A DNA stretch of 43,818 bases from Komagataeibacter nataicola. Lineage in GTDB: Bacteria > Pseudomonadota > Alphaproteobacteria > Acetobacterales > Acetobacteraceae. The translations under genes were made by a program, and so were the position numbers. Under the pieces are notes generated by a model. The model saw nothing but the letters and a program-made list of their open reading frames with translations. It ran no database searches and had not been told where the DNA came from. Where the stretch lies: the NCBI RefSeq assembly GCF_003207795.1, contig NZ_NIRT01000025.1:1-43818 (forward strand). Reading direction: 5' to 3'. Below, in pieces: positions 1 to 8,133 of this stretch. Each line of letters starts with the position of its first letter. The stretch's first letter is position 1.

Positions 1-46
1 GCAGAAGATACGGCTGGGATCGGTCAAACGGGATGAAGCGGCTCAT
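1..46 (-). CDS. Start of an IS1182-like transposase (runs off the left edge)
   Basis: Only the first 15 codons are present, reading MSRFIPFDRSQPYLL on the minus strand from an ATG at 46. This resembles the N-terminus of IS1182-type transposases, which usually begin with a short Phe-x-Pro-x-Asp-Arg-x-Gln stretch ending in Leu-Leu. The element lies just downstream of the point where the dotB reading frame is lost, so it is probably what interrupts dotB. The terminal repeat cannot be defined with one end only; it should lie somewhere in about 46-105. The family call rests on a very short stretch and is tentative. Confidence 0.4.
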   Translation of the reverse strand, partial: MSRFIPFDRSQPYLL

Positions 47-63
47 CGCGACACTCTACAGCC

Positions 64-417
64 TTACCCCTTCACAGGGTACCCCAACCCGACAGGCTGG
101 TAGGCCGTATCGAGGATATGGCCGACACCAAGCATGGCCATCCCGTCAGAGGCATAGACATGGCCGACGATATCCGCCAGCGCGAGGGAGTCCGTCGCTT
201 TACATGTGGCGTAGCGGATCACGCCGTGCACCTTGATCGTGACCGGATGGCCGGTCTTGATGTCGATGCGCGAGGCGCCGAGGCCATGCGCCCAGCGAAG
301 GAGGGAGTCCAGCCCCGGCGCGTTACGCCGTCGCTCCTCGACCCAGGCAAACCCTTTCCTGCCTTCATCCGGCCAGCGTTCGTCGGTCGTGACGGGGATG
401 GTGATATTCATCGGCAA
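64..417 (-). pseudogene. dotB: dotB (traJ-like) transfer ATPase, truncated after the N-terminal domain
   Basis: Intact DotB is a cytoplasmic hexameric AAA+ ATPase of the VirB11/PilT type that powers type IVB secretion or conjugation. This frame gives 117 residues. From about residue 35 (GLDSLLRWAHGLGASRIDIK) it follows the DotB N-terminal domain, through the segment ending ILDTAYQP, where intact proteins continue into the ATPase core. Here it runs into a stop at 64-66. The Walker A, Asp and His boxes are all missing. It directly follows dotD and dotC, the usual dotD-dotC-dotB order, and overlaps the end of dotC by about 10 bases. An IS1182-like transposase start at 46 explains the break. Whether the rest of dotB lies beyond the element cannot be seen. 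Confidence 0.7.
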
Positions 418-1448
418 TGCTCCGGATAACCGTAGTCGCTTCCGCGCCGGACGTGGCCCTGAAGCCCCGGCTGGCTCGCGATCCGGATCGTGCGGTCATT
501 GAGGTGGAGGGTGTCTCCTCCTCCCACGGCGTCCTGGTGCTCGAACACGACGCGTGGTTCTTCGACGCGCCCGGCGTTCAGCAGCACCCGGTAGCGGGCC
601 ATGCCGGTAATGTCGCGCTGCAGGCGCGACAGATCGGAGAGGAAGATTTCGGTTGCCTGCTTTTCTCCATCTGCCCAGCCTTCCGCCACCCACTGGTTCC
701 AGTGTGACACTTCCGCCTTTGTGCGGGGCAGGGCCGCGGCTACCGGGTGATGCGGTTTGCCCCATGTCCGGACGAGATACGTGCGCCAGTCCGGGGGCGC
801 GGATGTCAGTTGTGCCTCCCGGGTGATCTCGAAAACACATTCTGTCTCGTGCGCCACCTGGCCGGTGTCATTGAGCGCAAAGGCCATCTGTGCCTCGGTG
901 ACGATGGGAGGCTGCATGAGGGTCTGGCCACTCCCGATCGGAAGCACGATCGACCGGAAATCATAAGTGGCGTCGAGTGTCTCCTCATGGCGCCGCAGCA
1001 TCTCGTTGATGGCGAATGCCCGGGCGGCCAGACCGCCCTGCGCACCGTAAATATGCGCGGCTTCCCGAAGCTGGACGCTTCGACCGGGTTTCAGGTCATC
1101 GCCTGGCTCGTCATTGGGGCGGGTGTTCTCAAGGGCCTCAAGAGAGGGGGGCGCTTCGCCGCCGACCACCTCGTCGAGCGTTGAGGCTCCTGTCACCGGT
1201 TTATTGATGGGATTGGCAAGGGCGGGGTCAGCCCCGTCCACCTGATCCGCACCCGGCTGGGGCGGCTGTGGCTCCGGGACCAATGTGCCGCTGCGGGCCG
1301 ATGGCGGGGATGGAGACGATGTCGGTAGCCGGACGTGCTGCCCCTCCTCAATGACAACCTTCCCCGTGGAGACAGACGCCGCATGGGTCGGGCTGCCTGC
1401 GGCCGTCACGACGATGGCCGAAGATAGAAAGAGCGCCATCTTACGCAT
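408..1448 (-). CDS. dotC: DotC-like (TraI-like) outer-membrane core component
   Basis: DotC forms, with DotD and DotH, the outer-membrane ring of the type IVB core complex. The 346-residue product has a signal peptide ending near THAASV, then a Pro-rich linker to about residue 120. The conserved DotC domain follows: REAAHIYGAQGGLAARA, YDFRSIVLP, then SAPPDWRTYLVRTW, LPRTKAEVSHWNQWVAEGW, RDITGMARYRVLL and a final LNDRTIRIASQPGL block. These match the order of conserved blocks in Legionella DotC. Legionella DotC is a lipoprotein, but no cysteine is present near this signal-peptide cleavage site. The gene overlaps dotD by 8 bases (ATG at 1446-1448, inside the end of dotD), which suggests translational coupling. 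Confidence 0.88.
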   Translation of the reverse strand: MRKMALFLSSAIVVTAAGSPTHAASVSTGKVVIEEGQHVRLPTSSPSPPSARSGTLVPEPQPPQPGADQVDGADPALANPINKPVTGASTLDEVVGGEAPPSLEALENTRPNDEPGDDLKPGRSVQLREAAHIYGAQGGLAARAFAINEMLRRHEETLDATYDFRSIVLPIGSGQTLMQPPIVTEAQMAFALNDTGQVAHETECVFEITREAQLTSAPPDWRTYLVRTWGKPHHPVAAALPRTKAEVSHWNQWVAEGWADGEKQATEIFLSDLSRLQRDITGMARYRVLLNAGRVEEPRVVFEHQDAVGGGDTLHLNDRTIRIASQPGLQGHVRRGSDYGYPEHCR

Positions 1449-1899
1449 GCCATGCCACCGTTATCGCGTGGTGAAGCGGGTCTACCGAGACCATGGCCTG
1501 ATCTCCGGCCTGATCGCCCAATGTCCGAAGGATATCCACCACGGCGGCAACGCTGTTGGTCGCGACGTGCATTGCTCGGGGATGGCCGGTGACAGTCACG
1601 CTATAGCCAATCTCCTGGCCAAGTTTTGCGACGGCCTTGCCCAGCGGGCCGTCCCACACGAACCAGATCCGGCGGGTCAGGTCATCGGGGAGCGGGGGTT
1701 GGTTGGTAGATGCAACGACCGGAGACGGGCGGATGCTGCCAAGTTCCCGAAGATCAGTCGTGGTCTCTGCTATTGACCGCTGCAAGGCCAGTTCAGGATT
1801 GGCCATGCCGGTCGTCGCAATGGGAGAAGGTGACGACAGGCTCTGCGCACAGGCGTTGAGCGCCATGGACAAAAGAAAAATGAGCAGAGAATGTTTCAT
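1441..1899 (-). CDS. dotD: DotD-like (TraH-like) outer-membrane lipoprotein
   Basis: DotD is a lipoprotein whose C-terminal fold resembles a secretin N-domain; with DotC it takes DotH to the outer membrane. The 152-residue product has a lipoprotein signal peptide with lipobox LNAC (Cys at about residue 17). Then comes a short linker, and a C-terminal domain with DLTRRIWFVWDGPLGKAVAK, a GYSVTV strand, VVDILRTLGDQAG and a terminal VSVDPLHHAITV strand, as in DotD. A GGAGAAG ribosome site precedes the ATG at 1899. It is the first gene of the dotD-dotC-dotB unit. Upstream (1917-1945) are short palindromes such as AAGATCATCTT that could be a control site, but this is not demonstrated. Confidence 0.85.
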   Translation of the reverse strand: MKHSLLIFLLSMALNACAQSLSSPSPIATTGMANPELALQRSIAETTTDLRELGSIRPSPVVASTNQPPLPDDLTRRIWFVWDGPLGKAVAKLGQEIGYSVTVTGHPRAMHVATNSVAAVVDILRTLGDQAGDQAMVSVDPLHHAITVAWHA

Positions 1900-2119
1900 G
1901 AGCTTCTCCGGATGATGGGAGAAGCTTCGAAGATCATCTTGCGACTGCTACAGCAAAAATTGGCTGCGTTGCTTTTTATTTCATGCAGGCCCCGAGAGCA
2001 GATTTGGGTCTTCTTTGGAATTTGCTTTCGCTAAATTGACCCGCAGGGTCATGGCAGGCGCTTAGTACGACTTGATATATCCTAATTATTCCCTATTATG
2101 GGATCAATTGGAGACGCAC

Positions 2120-2776
2120 ATGATAGAAATCCAGCCCGTTACCCCACGCGAAGCGCAGTTTCTAATCGGTATGTCAGAAAAGGATATCAACCGGGCGATT
2201 GATCGTGGGGAAGTAGAGAAGATCAGCGAGCCGGAAGAGGGCATGCCGGTTCACGGTGTGGAGAAAGGGCGTAGGCGGGTACGAAAGATCGGCCTCTCGG
2301 AGTTGTTGTTTCTGGCGCTTGAAAAGCAGATGCATGCGGATCTAACTCCGATGGGGCGTCGGAAGCTATATCAGGCCTTCAAAAAAAATGAAGCAAAAGC
2401 CAGAACCGTAAGCTTTGGTCCTTTTAAAGCCAATATTACCGAAATTCAGCGTAACTTTCTATCCAAATACAAGAAACTCCTCGATGCCAAGAAAAATATA
2501 TTAGAGGAGGATGGGACTGATCCTGTTATCAAGGGAACGGATATATCTGCTTATCGTGTTGCTGCCCTCGCACAGGGACAGACAATCAAGGAGATCAAAG
2601 CGGACTATCCGACCCTGACCGAGGAACAGATTGAATCTGCTATTGCTTACACGGAGGCTTATCCCAAACCTGGGCGTCCATATCCGGTCCGTAGTTTCCG
2701 GCGGGCGGCTGGTGCATTGGCCGAGATGGGTATTTTTGATGCCATAGAGACTGGAACTGAATCGGCAAAAGAATGA
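2120..2776 (+). CDS. DUF433-domain protein, antitoxin-like
   Basis: The 218-residue product starts at the ATG at 2120, chosen because GGAG lies at 2110-2113; an upstream TTG in frame is less likely. The N-terminal half looks like a helix-turn-helix/MerR-like reader (PREAQFLIGMSEKDINRAID) followed by a basic linker. The C-terminal half carries a DUF433 domain with the hallmark DPVIKGTDISAYRVAALAQG, then IKADYPTLTEEQIESAIAY and AYPKPGRPYP. DUF433 proteins are usually antitoxins paired with a PIN-like (DUF5615) toxin. No such toxin follows; the next gene is a convergent RES toxin whose stop is 2 bases away. It may be an orphan antitoxin or a stand-alone regulator. The function is inferred from the family. 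Confidence 0.65.
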   Translation: MIEIQPVTPREAQFLIGMSEKDINRAIDRGEVEKISEPEEGMPVHGVEKGRRRVRKIGLSELLFLALEKQMHADLTPMGRRKLYQAFKKNEAKARTVSFGPFKANITEIQRNFLSKYKKLLDAKKNILEEDGTDPVIKGTDISAYRVAALAQGQTIKEIKADYPTLTEEQIESAIAYTEAYPKPGRPYPVRSFRRAAGALAEMGIFDAIETGTESAKE

Positions 2777-2778
2777 TA

Positions 2779-3564
2779 TTACTTCCCAGTGATCTGGACA
2801 CCGATGGTCTCGGCTAACTCGACTAGAGCCGCATAAGTGTCTTCATTTTCCACGATATCGACCGAAGGTGCAATACTGCTCAATGGATCTGGTGGCAAGC
2901 GATCTCCAAATAGGATGATAGCGCGCGCACGGTCGTCCTGACGCGACACCCACTCTAAACCTTGAACGTCTGGGCACTGAGCGTGAATGGCTTCGGCCCA
3001 CTTGCGCGTTTGAGGATATATATCCTTATCAGTCTCAATGAGATCAACACGTGGAATACCGAGCTTGCGCAAGGCTGTGCTGCTAAGATCTGCAAGCGTG
3101 AGGTCAGTCGAGGACTGAAGTTGTGAATATTGATGGTTCTTTAGCTTTCGCTTTGCAACGGTCTTCAGTCCTGGCTCATGGGGAACATCATGGAAGACGG
3201 TCTCCATGGCTGCACATTCTAACGTCGTGCCGCCATAAATGGTCGGAATGGATATACCATTTGCATCAATGATCGGGCTAAATCGGGCATTTCCTTGGGG
3301 ACCAGGATTGAACGTATTTGCTCCGTAAGTCTCAGGATGGATGCGGTGGATTGTCTTGTCTGCCGACCAAATCGTTTTTTTTACGAGAGCATTAAGGTCT
3401 GGAGGGGGACGCGCGATTGTGCAGGACGTTGCTGTGACGGCGACAGGCGGGGTCGACGGTGACTCTGTCGTCTTCGGTTTTGCGCGAGATGTGGATATCT
3501 TCGTTGTACCGGAATGCGCGGTGCTACGAGGCTTTGGCTGAGTTGGCCGCCTCGGTTTAACCAT
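2779..3564 (-). CDS. RES-domain toxin (NAD-degrading type)
   Basis: RES toxins of type II toxin-antitoxin systems consume NAD+, by phosphorolysis or hydrolysis. The start is taken at the ATG at 3564 because it overlaps the antitoxin stop by 8 bases (ATGGTTAA), giving 261 residues. The catalytic domain begins near residue 75 (HRIHPETYGANTFNP) and shows the family pattern: Arg in GNARFSP, then IPTIYGGTTLECAAMETVFH with the conserved Glu, and a Ser in GLEWVSRQDD. These are probably the Arg-Glu-Ser residues that name the domain. The first 60 or so residues form a basic Pro/Ser/Thr-rich tail that typical RES toxins of about 150-180 residues lack. It is transcribed after its antitoxin, from the same strand. 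Confidence 0.8.
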   Translation of the reverse strand: MVKPRRPTQPKPRSTAHSGTTKISTSRAKPKTTESPSTPPVAVTATSCTIARPPPDLNALVKKTIWSADKTIHRIHPETYGANTFNPGPQGNARFSPIIDANGISIPTIYGGTTLECAAMETVFHDVPHEPGLKTVAKRKLKNHQYSQLQSSTDLTLADLSSTALRKLGIPRVDLIETDKDIYPQTRKWAEAIHAQCPDVQGLEWVSRQDDRARAIILFGDRLPPDPLSSIAPSVDIVENEDTYAALVELAETIGVQITGK

Positions 3565-4240
3565 GGAGCACACCTGCAATTTCGTCTTCTGCTGCCGCTA
3601 AGACGCGCTCTGGCGCACTTTTAAGTAAATCCTTAGGAGCCGTGCCGCCAAGAAAGCTGTTTGCTGACGCAAACCAGATTGCAATGTCCCATGCATCCAG
3701 TTTGCCTTTGAACACCTTTAGAATTGGGACAAGTCCCTTGATTGGGCGGTATTGCATGTCGCGGTCGAGTGCATACGCCGGATACAGATCATTCCCGTCA
3801 TGTCGCAAAGCAAAAACTTTTCCTTCGCGTTTCCATTTGTTTGGCTGGGCGCTGGCATTTTGGCCTTTGAAACCTGCAATTTCAGATAGTCGAACAGCGC
3901 TGATCCACTCTGCGCTCTCAAGAACCGTTTGCCGAGCATCTGCGTTCATGCGTGCCTCAGTAATGAGGTGCTCGGGAGGAGACGCAGCCGGAACAAGTGC
4001 ATCAACAAGCTTCTTGAGGGTCGCTGTTTTATGAATGGCAAGCCGATCAATGATCAGGGGAGCAATAAGCCGAACGGCCTCTGCAAATGCCGATGCGGTG
4101 CTTTTATTGGCATGTGCAAGTTGAAACACAACGAATTGATTGTTGTCTGTATCCTGCAGACTTTCGCGAATTTCACGAACAGAGCCAGTTATCGGCTTAA
4201 TGCCGGTGTTCGTGATTTCTCGATTTGGGACTGCGACCAT
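3557..4240 (-). CDS. Antitoxin of the RES toxin (Xre/MbcA/ParS-like)
   Basis: The 227-residue product has the C-terminal signature of the MbcA/ParS/Xre antitoxin toxin-binding domain: LDAWDIAIWFASANSFLGG, then APKDLLKSAPERVLAAAEDE, the usual acid-rich helix that plugs the RES active site. The central part (SAEWISAVRLSEIAGFKG then NKWKREGKVFAL) reads like a winged or helix-turn-helix DNA-binding segment, so it probably represses its own promoter. A strong GGAGGG ribosome site precedes the ATG at 4240. It lies upstream of and overlaps the toxin gene, the usual antitoxin-first order. The N-terminal 60 residues are unlike the short Xre antitoxins I know. Confidence 0.7.
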   Translation of the reverse strand: MVAVPNREITNTGIKPITGSVREIRESLQDTDNNQFVVFQLAHANKSTASAFAEAVRLIAPLIIDRLAIHKTATLKKLVDALVPAASPPEHLITEARMNADARQTVLESAEWISAVRLSEIAGFKGQNASAQPNKWKREGKVFALRHDGNDLYPAYALDRDMQYRPIKGLVPILKVFKGKLDAWDIAIWFASANSFLGGTAPKDLLKSAPERVLAAAEDEIAGVLHG

Positions 4241-4300
4241 GATTCCCTCCTGGGATATGATAGATAGATATATATATAGATATCCTACCTAGTCAATGAT
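4241..4300 (-). promoter_or_regulatory. AT-rich promoter/operator of the RES-antitoxin pair
   Basis: Immediately upstream of the antitoxin, at about 4257-4290, is a run of GATA/TATA steps including overlapping gatagata and gatatata units and a TAGATATC step. It contrasts sharply with the GC-rich surroundings. It is the natural place for the promoter of the minus-strand pair and for antitoxin binding. No exact -35/-10 pair is claimed. Confidence 0.4.
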
Positions 4301-4671
4301 GGTGAGTAGCGGTGATCGTTCCGTGACGGGTGATGCAGCAGGCGACGCCTAACACCACTTGTGAGGTGGCGAGTTCGAAGTCGATTGAGGCACGCGTAAG
4401 GGCTTTGGGCAACATGGGAACGAACAGGGCCTGGGGCAGCATTGAAGGCAAATTTGGTACCTTGAAGACCGATGCTGCGCCCGAAGCAGGGGGGCGGATC
4501 TGCGCTCTTTTTTATACGCACCTGCACTATGGCGGGGAGTGCGAACACCGTTTTCTACGCGAGGAGCCGACTGCTGGTAGGAAGGGTGCCGTAAAAGGCG
4601 GGTGCCAGAGTTCGCAGAAGGTCATATATGACGGTATAAGGCGTGTTGTATGTCAGATATGAATTATAGTC
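4301..4671. other. Gene-poor gap with no supported gene
   Basis: Between the RES antitoxin promoter and the XRE remnant I see no convincing gene. A plus-strand frame of 110 codons (4330-4662) is open but matches nothing I know, lacks a good ribosome site and has an irregular composition. The gap is probably debris from the events that built this insertion block. Confidence 0.4.
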
Positions 4672-4941
4672 ATGGGCTCACCCAAATTTCGCTTGGCTCT
4701 TGAACAACTTGGCCATGACCTTCGTGGCGCGCGCCTGGAAAAGGGAGATTCCGGTGTTGGGATCGGCACTCTGGCCGACCTGATTGATATCCGCATGGAC
4801 GATCTGGGACTGGCGTTGACTGCTGAACGTCAGCCTCGTCGAGGCCGAGCTTCCGCGACCACGTTACGCAGGCAGCAGGACAAGGATAAGGCCGCGCATG
4901 GGAGAACGGGTGTTATTGATCTGGACGGTGCTTCGTTCTGA
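4672..4941 (+). pseudogene. XRE-family regulator remnant with its DNA-binding part deleted
   Basis: The 89-residue frame begins SPKFRLALEQLGHDLRGARL, the typical start of a small XRE/HipB-like regulator, and ends with DDLGLALTAERQPRRGR plus a basic tail, also typical. The middle is missing. After LRGARL it jumps directly to EKGDSGVGIGTLAD, so the roughly 25-residue helix-turn-helix is absent. LADLIDI then follows at once, where relatives have about 15 more residues. Both losses are in frame, so the frame stays open, but a DNA-binding protein is unlikely. It lies alone between the RES block and dotO. A small truncated protein could still be made. Confidence 0.5.
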
Positions 4942-5036
4942 TGCCTGATTTCAGCGCCAATATCGTAATCGGCGTTTGCTTCAACATCGCTGTAACATTC
5001 AAGACGTGAGGCAGTCAGGCGAATATCGGTCACTTT

Positions 5037-8000
5037 CTACCCAGTGGTAAATTCGAGTTCCGATTGTTCATCAATGGCGCGCAGGGTTTCATACAATCCT
5101 GCGGCCACGCCTCTACCTTCCACGATCTCATCCGCCAGTTCATCCAGAACGCTGGCAAATGCTTCATCGGTCGCGAGACCGAAAACATTCATGCGCTCGC
5201 TTTTTCTGCGTTCGATCTCGCTATTTGCTGTTCCCGAGGGAAATACGGTGGCGAGCATCCGCAGGGCGCGGGCAAAATGGATCCGTTTATAAAGGCGCGA
5301 ACGGAGCGCCGTGTCGCCAGGCGTCGTTGAGAAAGACCAGAGTTCGATTGGCCCCAGGACGTTCACCAGAAGCTGTTCATACTTTGCTTCTCCGGCCGAC
5401 ATGTCCACGAAGAATGGCGCACCATTCTTTCCCGGACCCGGCAGCGCGTTGCGAATGACATAGGCGCTGGCATCGGACAGCTTGAAACGTCGGATAAGAC
5501 TGTCTGCCGTCTCCTGATCACCGCATTTGAGGACCCATCGGGCGGTTGATATCTTGTAGAGATCCTCGCTGAAATCGGTATGGTTCTGTGAAATGAAGGC
5601 GAGCTGGACGTTGTGCTTGCGTCCCTCGCGGCCGTCGCGCACAGCCTGCTTGTCTACCTGGGGCGCGGGTTCGGTGCGGTGCCACTCATCGAAGTCGACA
5701 CGTTTCGTCGTTTCGTACATCTCCGTGAAACGGGCGAGATGATAGTCCCGCATGGACGGGGGCATATGCGGGTCGTCCGCATAATCGGGATGCAGAAAGA
5801 AATTCCGGGCCAGGATATGGCGGCCAAGCATATACATGAGTGCCGTCTGGCGGTTGGCTGCGGGAGAGCCGGAAGGTGCCACCTCGGCAAGATCGAGAAC
5901 GATCACGCGCGCATCCCCCATATCCAGCCTTGTCGGGGACGCCAGCATGGGAAAATTCTTGATCACGTTCATGATGTAGCGATCAAACGTGTCGATCAGG
6001 CTTTCACCAGTTTCCAGGGTGATCTTGGAATAGCGTTTTTCGATTTCCGGGCTGCGGGCCGCAATCAGCAGATCCTGCAGGACCGGTATGGCATGACGCT
6101 GGGCAAAACCTGCGAGGCGGTACTCCCTGAGACTGACAAGGGCATCGACGACATCCCGCCACCATGTCGGATCGTCCTCTCCCGCATGGTGGGGCAGGCT
6201 TATGCCCAGCGATGTTATTGCGGCATCGACATCCGGCTCGATCCCTGGCGTGTAGATTTTAGGCGTGCTCCCCTGCACCCCGGTACAGAGGCGGTAGGCT
6301 TCATCAATCACGTCCTCTACCAGGTGGTCCATGCCCTCCCAAGGCCTGCCATCCAGCGGCGTGGCAAGGAGCGAGATGAAATTCTGCAGGAAAACGCGCT
6401 CGAGTGGCAGGGGATATTCCAGTCCGACCTGGGTATCGAAGACATTGACCTCGAAGCCCGGGATTGCCTGCATTTTGACGTAAACCGCCTCGTGCTGGCG
6501 TTCGGGGCCAAGCGCGTTGCGCAGCATCTCGATCAGTCCGCGCGAGGACGGCCCTATATCGAGCTTGCCGATATAGGGGAGCTTGGTGCCGTGGCTGCTG
6601 ATCGCGGCGCTGCTGAGGATCAAGCCCAGCAGAATGGTATTGGCCAGAACGGATTTTCCGCCGCCAGGCGGGGCTACGATAATGTCTACGACGGATGGGC
6701 GTAGCCCGCCCCCGGTCGGATCGTAGGGCCAGATTGAACCATCGGGTTTGCGGAAGAGGATGGATCCTCTCTGCCACGGTGATGCACTGCGTGCCCACGG
6801 CATCATGGAGAACGCGTCACCGACAAGGGCGAGCGATGAGGTCGCAGTCGAACCGAGCGCCAGGGCAGGGACAGAACCCATGGCCGCTTCCAGCGGATCG
6901 CCGGAAATCCGAGTTGTCTTGCTGTTGCCCCACGCATCAATCGCCTGGGAGAGGTCCGACGCCTGCCGTCGCAGCTTCGCCTCTGCTCCAACCGGAGCCC
7001 AGGTTGTGGCGGTCATGCGCATCCGCACGGAATTATGGTTGTTTTTCTGGCGCTCCAGCTTGAGTGCGGCAAACGCCCGTCGAATGTCGCTATTTCCGGG
7101 GAACATCGCCAGAAACCCGGCTCCGGCTTCCTTGAAGCCGAAGGCGGCGCGGCCACCACCCTCCAGGATCATGGCGCTGCGCCATGGCAGTCTCTTGCGG
7201 CCAAGCACGCTGGAGAGTTCGGAAAACGGGCGCGGATCCTCTGGGCCAATCGTCATGTCGACCGGGGCGTATGTATAATCCCCCACGGTCACGAGTTGTC
7301 CGCCTTTCGTTTCGGCGTCGGCATTGAAAATCTGGTCCCGGATCGCCGGCCAGAGCAGGCCCTGCGGGTGTGGCTGCGGATCATCCAGATCGTCGGGAAG
7401 CCGTGGCATGACCCGGTCACCCAGCAGGGTCGGTTTCCAGGCGGACCCCGCCGTTTCACGATAGGTCGCTTCGCGCGCGACCTGCAATGCCTGATGTGGA
7501 CCGAGGAATTCGCAGGAAATGTCGAACCCCTGCAGGGCAGCCTGGACGCGTGAAATGAACGATTCATGGCGGGCCGCCATGATATCGGAGCGCAGGGCAA
7601 AACGTTGGGTATTGCCCACGCGGGGAAATTGGGAGGCAAGGGTCCGGCGCTCCTCTGCCACCTGTTTGCGGTCCTCACGTGTCAGTACGCTGGGCCGGGT
7701 CCACAGGACATAGCAAGTGGCCTCCCAGCGCATGACGTTTGGCCAGCGCCGGCGCCTCTCTTCGATGACGTCCGAAAGGTCTGCTCCGATCTGTCTGGCT
7801 ATGGACCGGCAACCATTGAGACTCAGGCGGTCAATCTCGATACCTGAGCGCTCGGGATCGGAAATATACCATCCCACAATGGCATGGCCACGTTCTTCAA
7901 GGAGACCCTGCAATTCTATACGCTGCTGCTCGGCGAGCGCTTCCACTTCCTGCCGCGTGCACATGCGACGCAGGCCATTGATGCGCAGTACGGAGACATA

Positions 8001-8120
8001 TTCACCGCGTTTGGTGATGAGATGGTCCCCGTGCGTACTTTCCACATCGCAGAATGAGGCAAGGGGCTGGCGCAGCCCGAGGCTGATGCCGGCCAGCAGA
8101 CTGGAAAGAATACCGCCCAT
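5037..8120 (-). CDS. dotO: DotO/IcmB-like (TraU-like) cytoplasmic ATPase
   Basis: DotO (IcmB) is the VirB4-like energy-providing ATPase at the cytoplasmic base of type IVB systems. The 1027-residue product is close to the usual length of about 1000. The N-terminal region carries QPLASFCDVESTHGDHLITK, typical of IcmB. The Walker A motif APPGGGKS is at residues 483-490 (Lys489). A Walker B-like strand, VIVLDLAEVAP, lies around residues 738-748 (Asp743). Near the C-terminus is AFISQNHTDFSEDLYKIST, matching the sensor-like Ser-Gln block of VirB4-type ATPases. It follows dotN by 13 bases, as in Legionella icmJ-icmB. The frame is intact and looks functional. Confidence 0.92.
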   Translation of the reverse strand: MGGILSSLLAGISLGLRQPLASFCDVESTHGDHLITKRGEYVSVLRINGLRRMCTRQEVEALAEQQRIELQGLLEERGHAIVGWYISDPERSGIEIDRLSLNGCRSIARQIGADLSDVIEERRRRWPNVMRWEATCYVLWTRPSVLTREDRKQVAEERRTLASQFPRVGNTQRFALRSDIMAARHESFISRVQAALQGFDISCEFLGPHQALQVAREATYRETAGSAWKPTLLGDRVMPRLPDDLDDPQPHPQGLLWPAIRDQIFNADAETKGGQLVTVGDYTYAPVDMTIGPEDPRPFSELSSVLGRKRLPWRSAMILEGGGRAAFGFKEAGAGFLAMFPGNSDIRRAFAALKLERQKNNHNSVRMRMTATTWAPVGAEAKLRRQASDLSQAIDAWGNSKTTRISGDPLEAAMGSVPALALGSTATSSLALVGDAFSMMPWARSASPWQRGSILFRKPDGSIWPYDPTGGGLRPSVVDIIVAPPGGGKSVLANTILLGLILSSAAISSHGTKLPYIGKLDIGPSSRGLIEMLRNALGPERQHEAVYVKMQAIPGFEVNVFDTQVGLEYPLPLERVFLQNFISLLATPLDGRPWEGMDHLVEDVIDEAYRLCTGVQGSTPKIYTPGIEPDVDAAITSLGISLPHHAGEDDPTWWRDVVDALVSLREYRLAGFAQRHAIPVLQDLLIAARSPEIEKRYSKITLETGESLIDTFDRYIMNVIKNFPMLASPTRLDMGDARVIVLDLAEVAPSGSPAANRQTALMYMLGRHILARNFFLHPDYADDPHMPPSMRDYHLARFTEMYETTKRVDFDEWHRTEPAPQVDKQAVRDGREGRKHNVQLAFISQNHTDFSEDLYKISTARWVLKCGDQETADSLIRRFKLSDASAYVIRNALPGPGKNGAPFFVDMSAGEAKYEQLLVNVLGPIELWSFSTTPGDTALRSRLYKRIHFARALRMLATVFPSGTANSEIERRKSERMNVFGLATDEAFASVLDELADEIVEGRGVAAGLYETLRAIDEQSELEFTTG

Positions 8121-8133
8121 TGATATGATCCTG

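Noticed and set aside
5613-6704. Plus-strand open frame of 363 codons
   Set aside because: It is antisense to dotO, with shadow-type composition; dotO is clearly the real gene.
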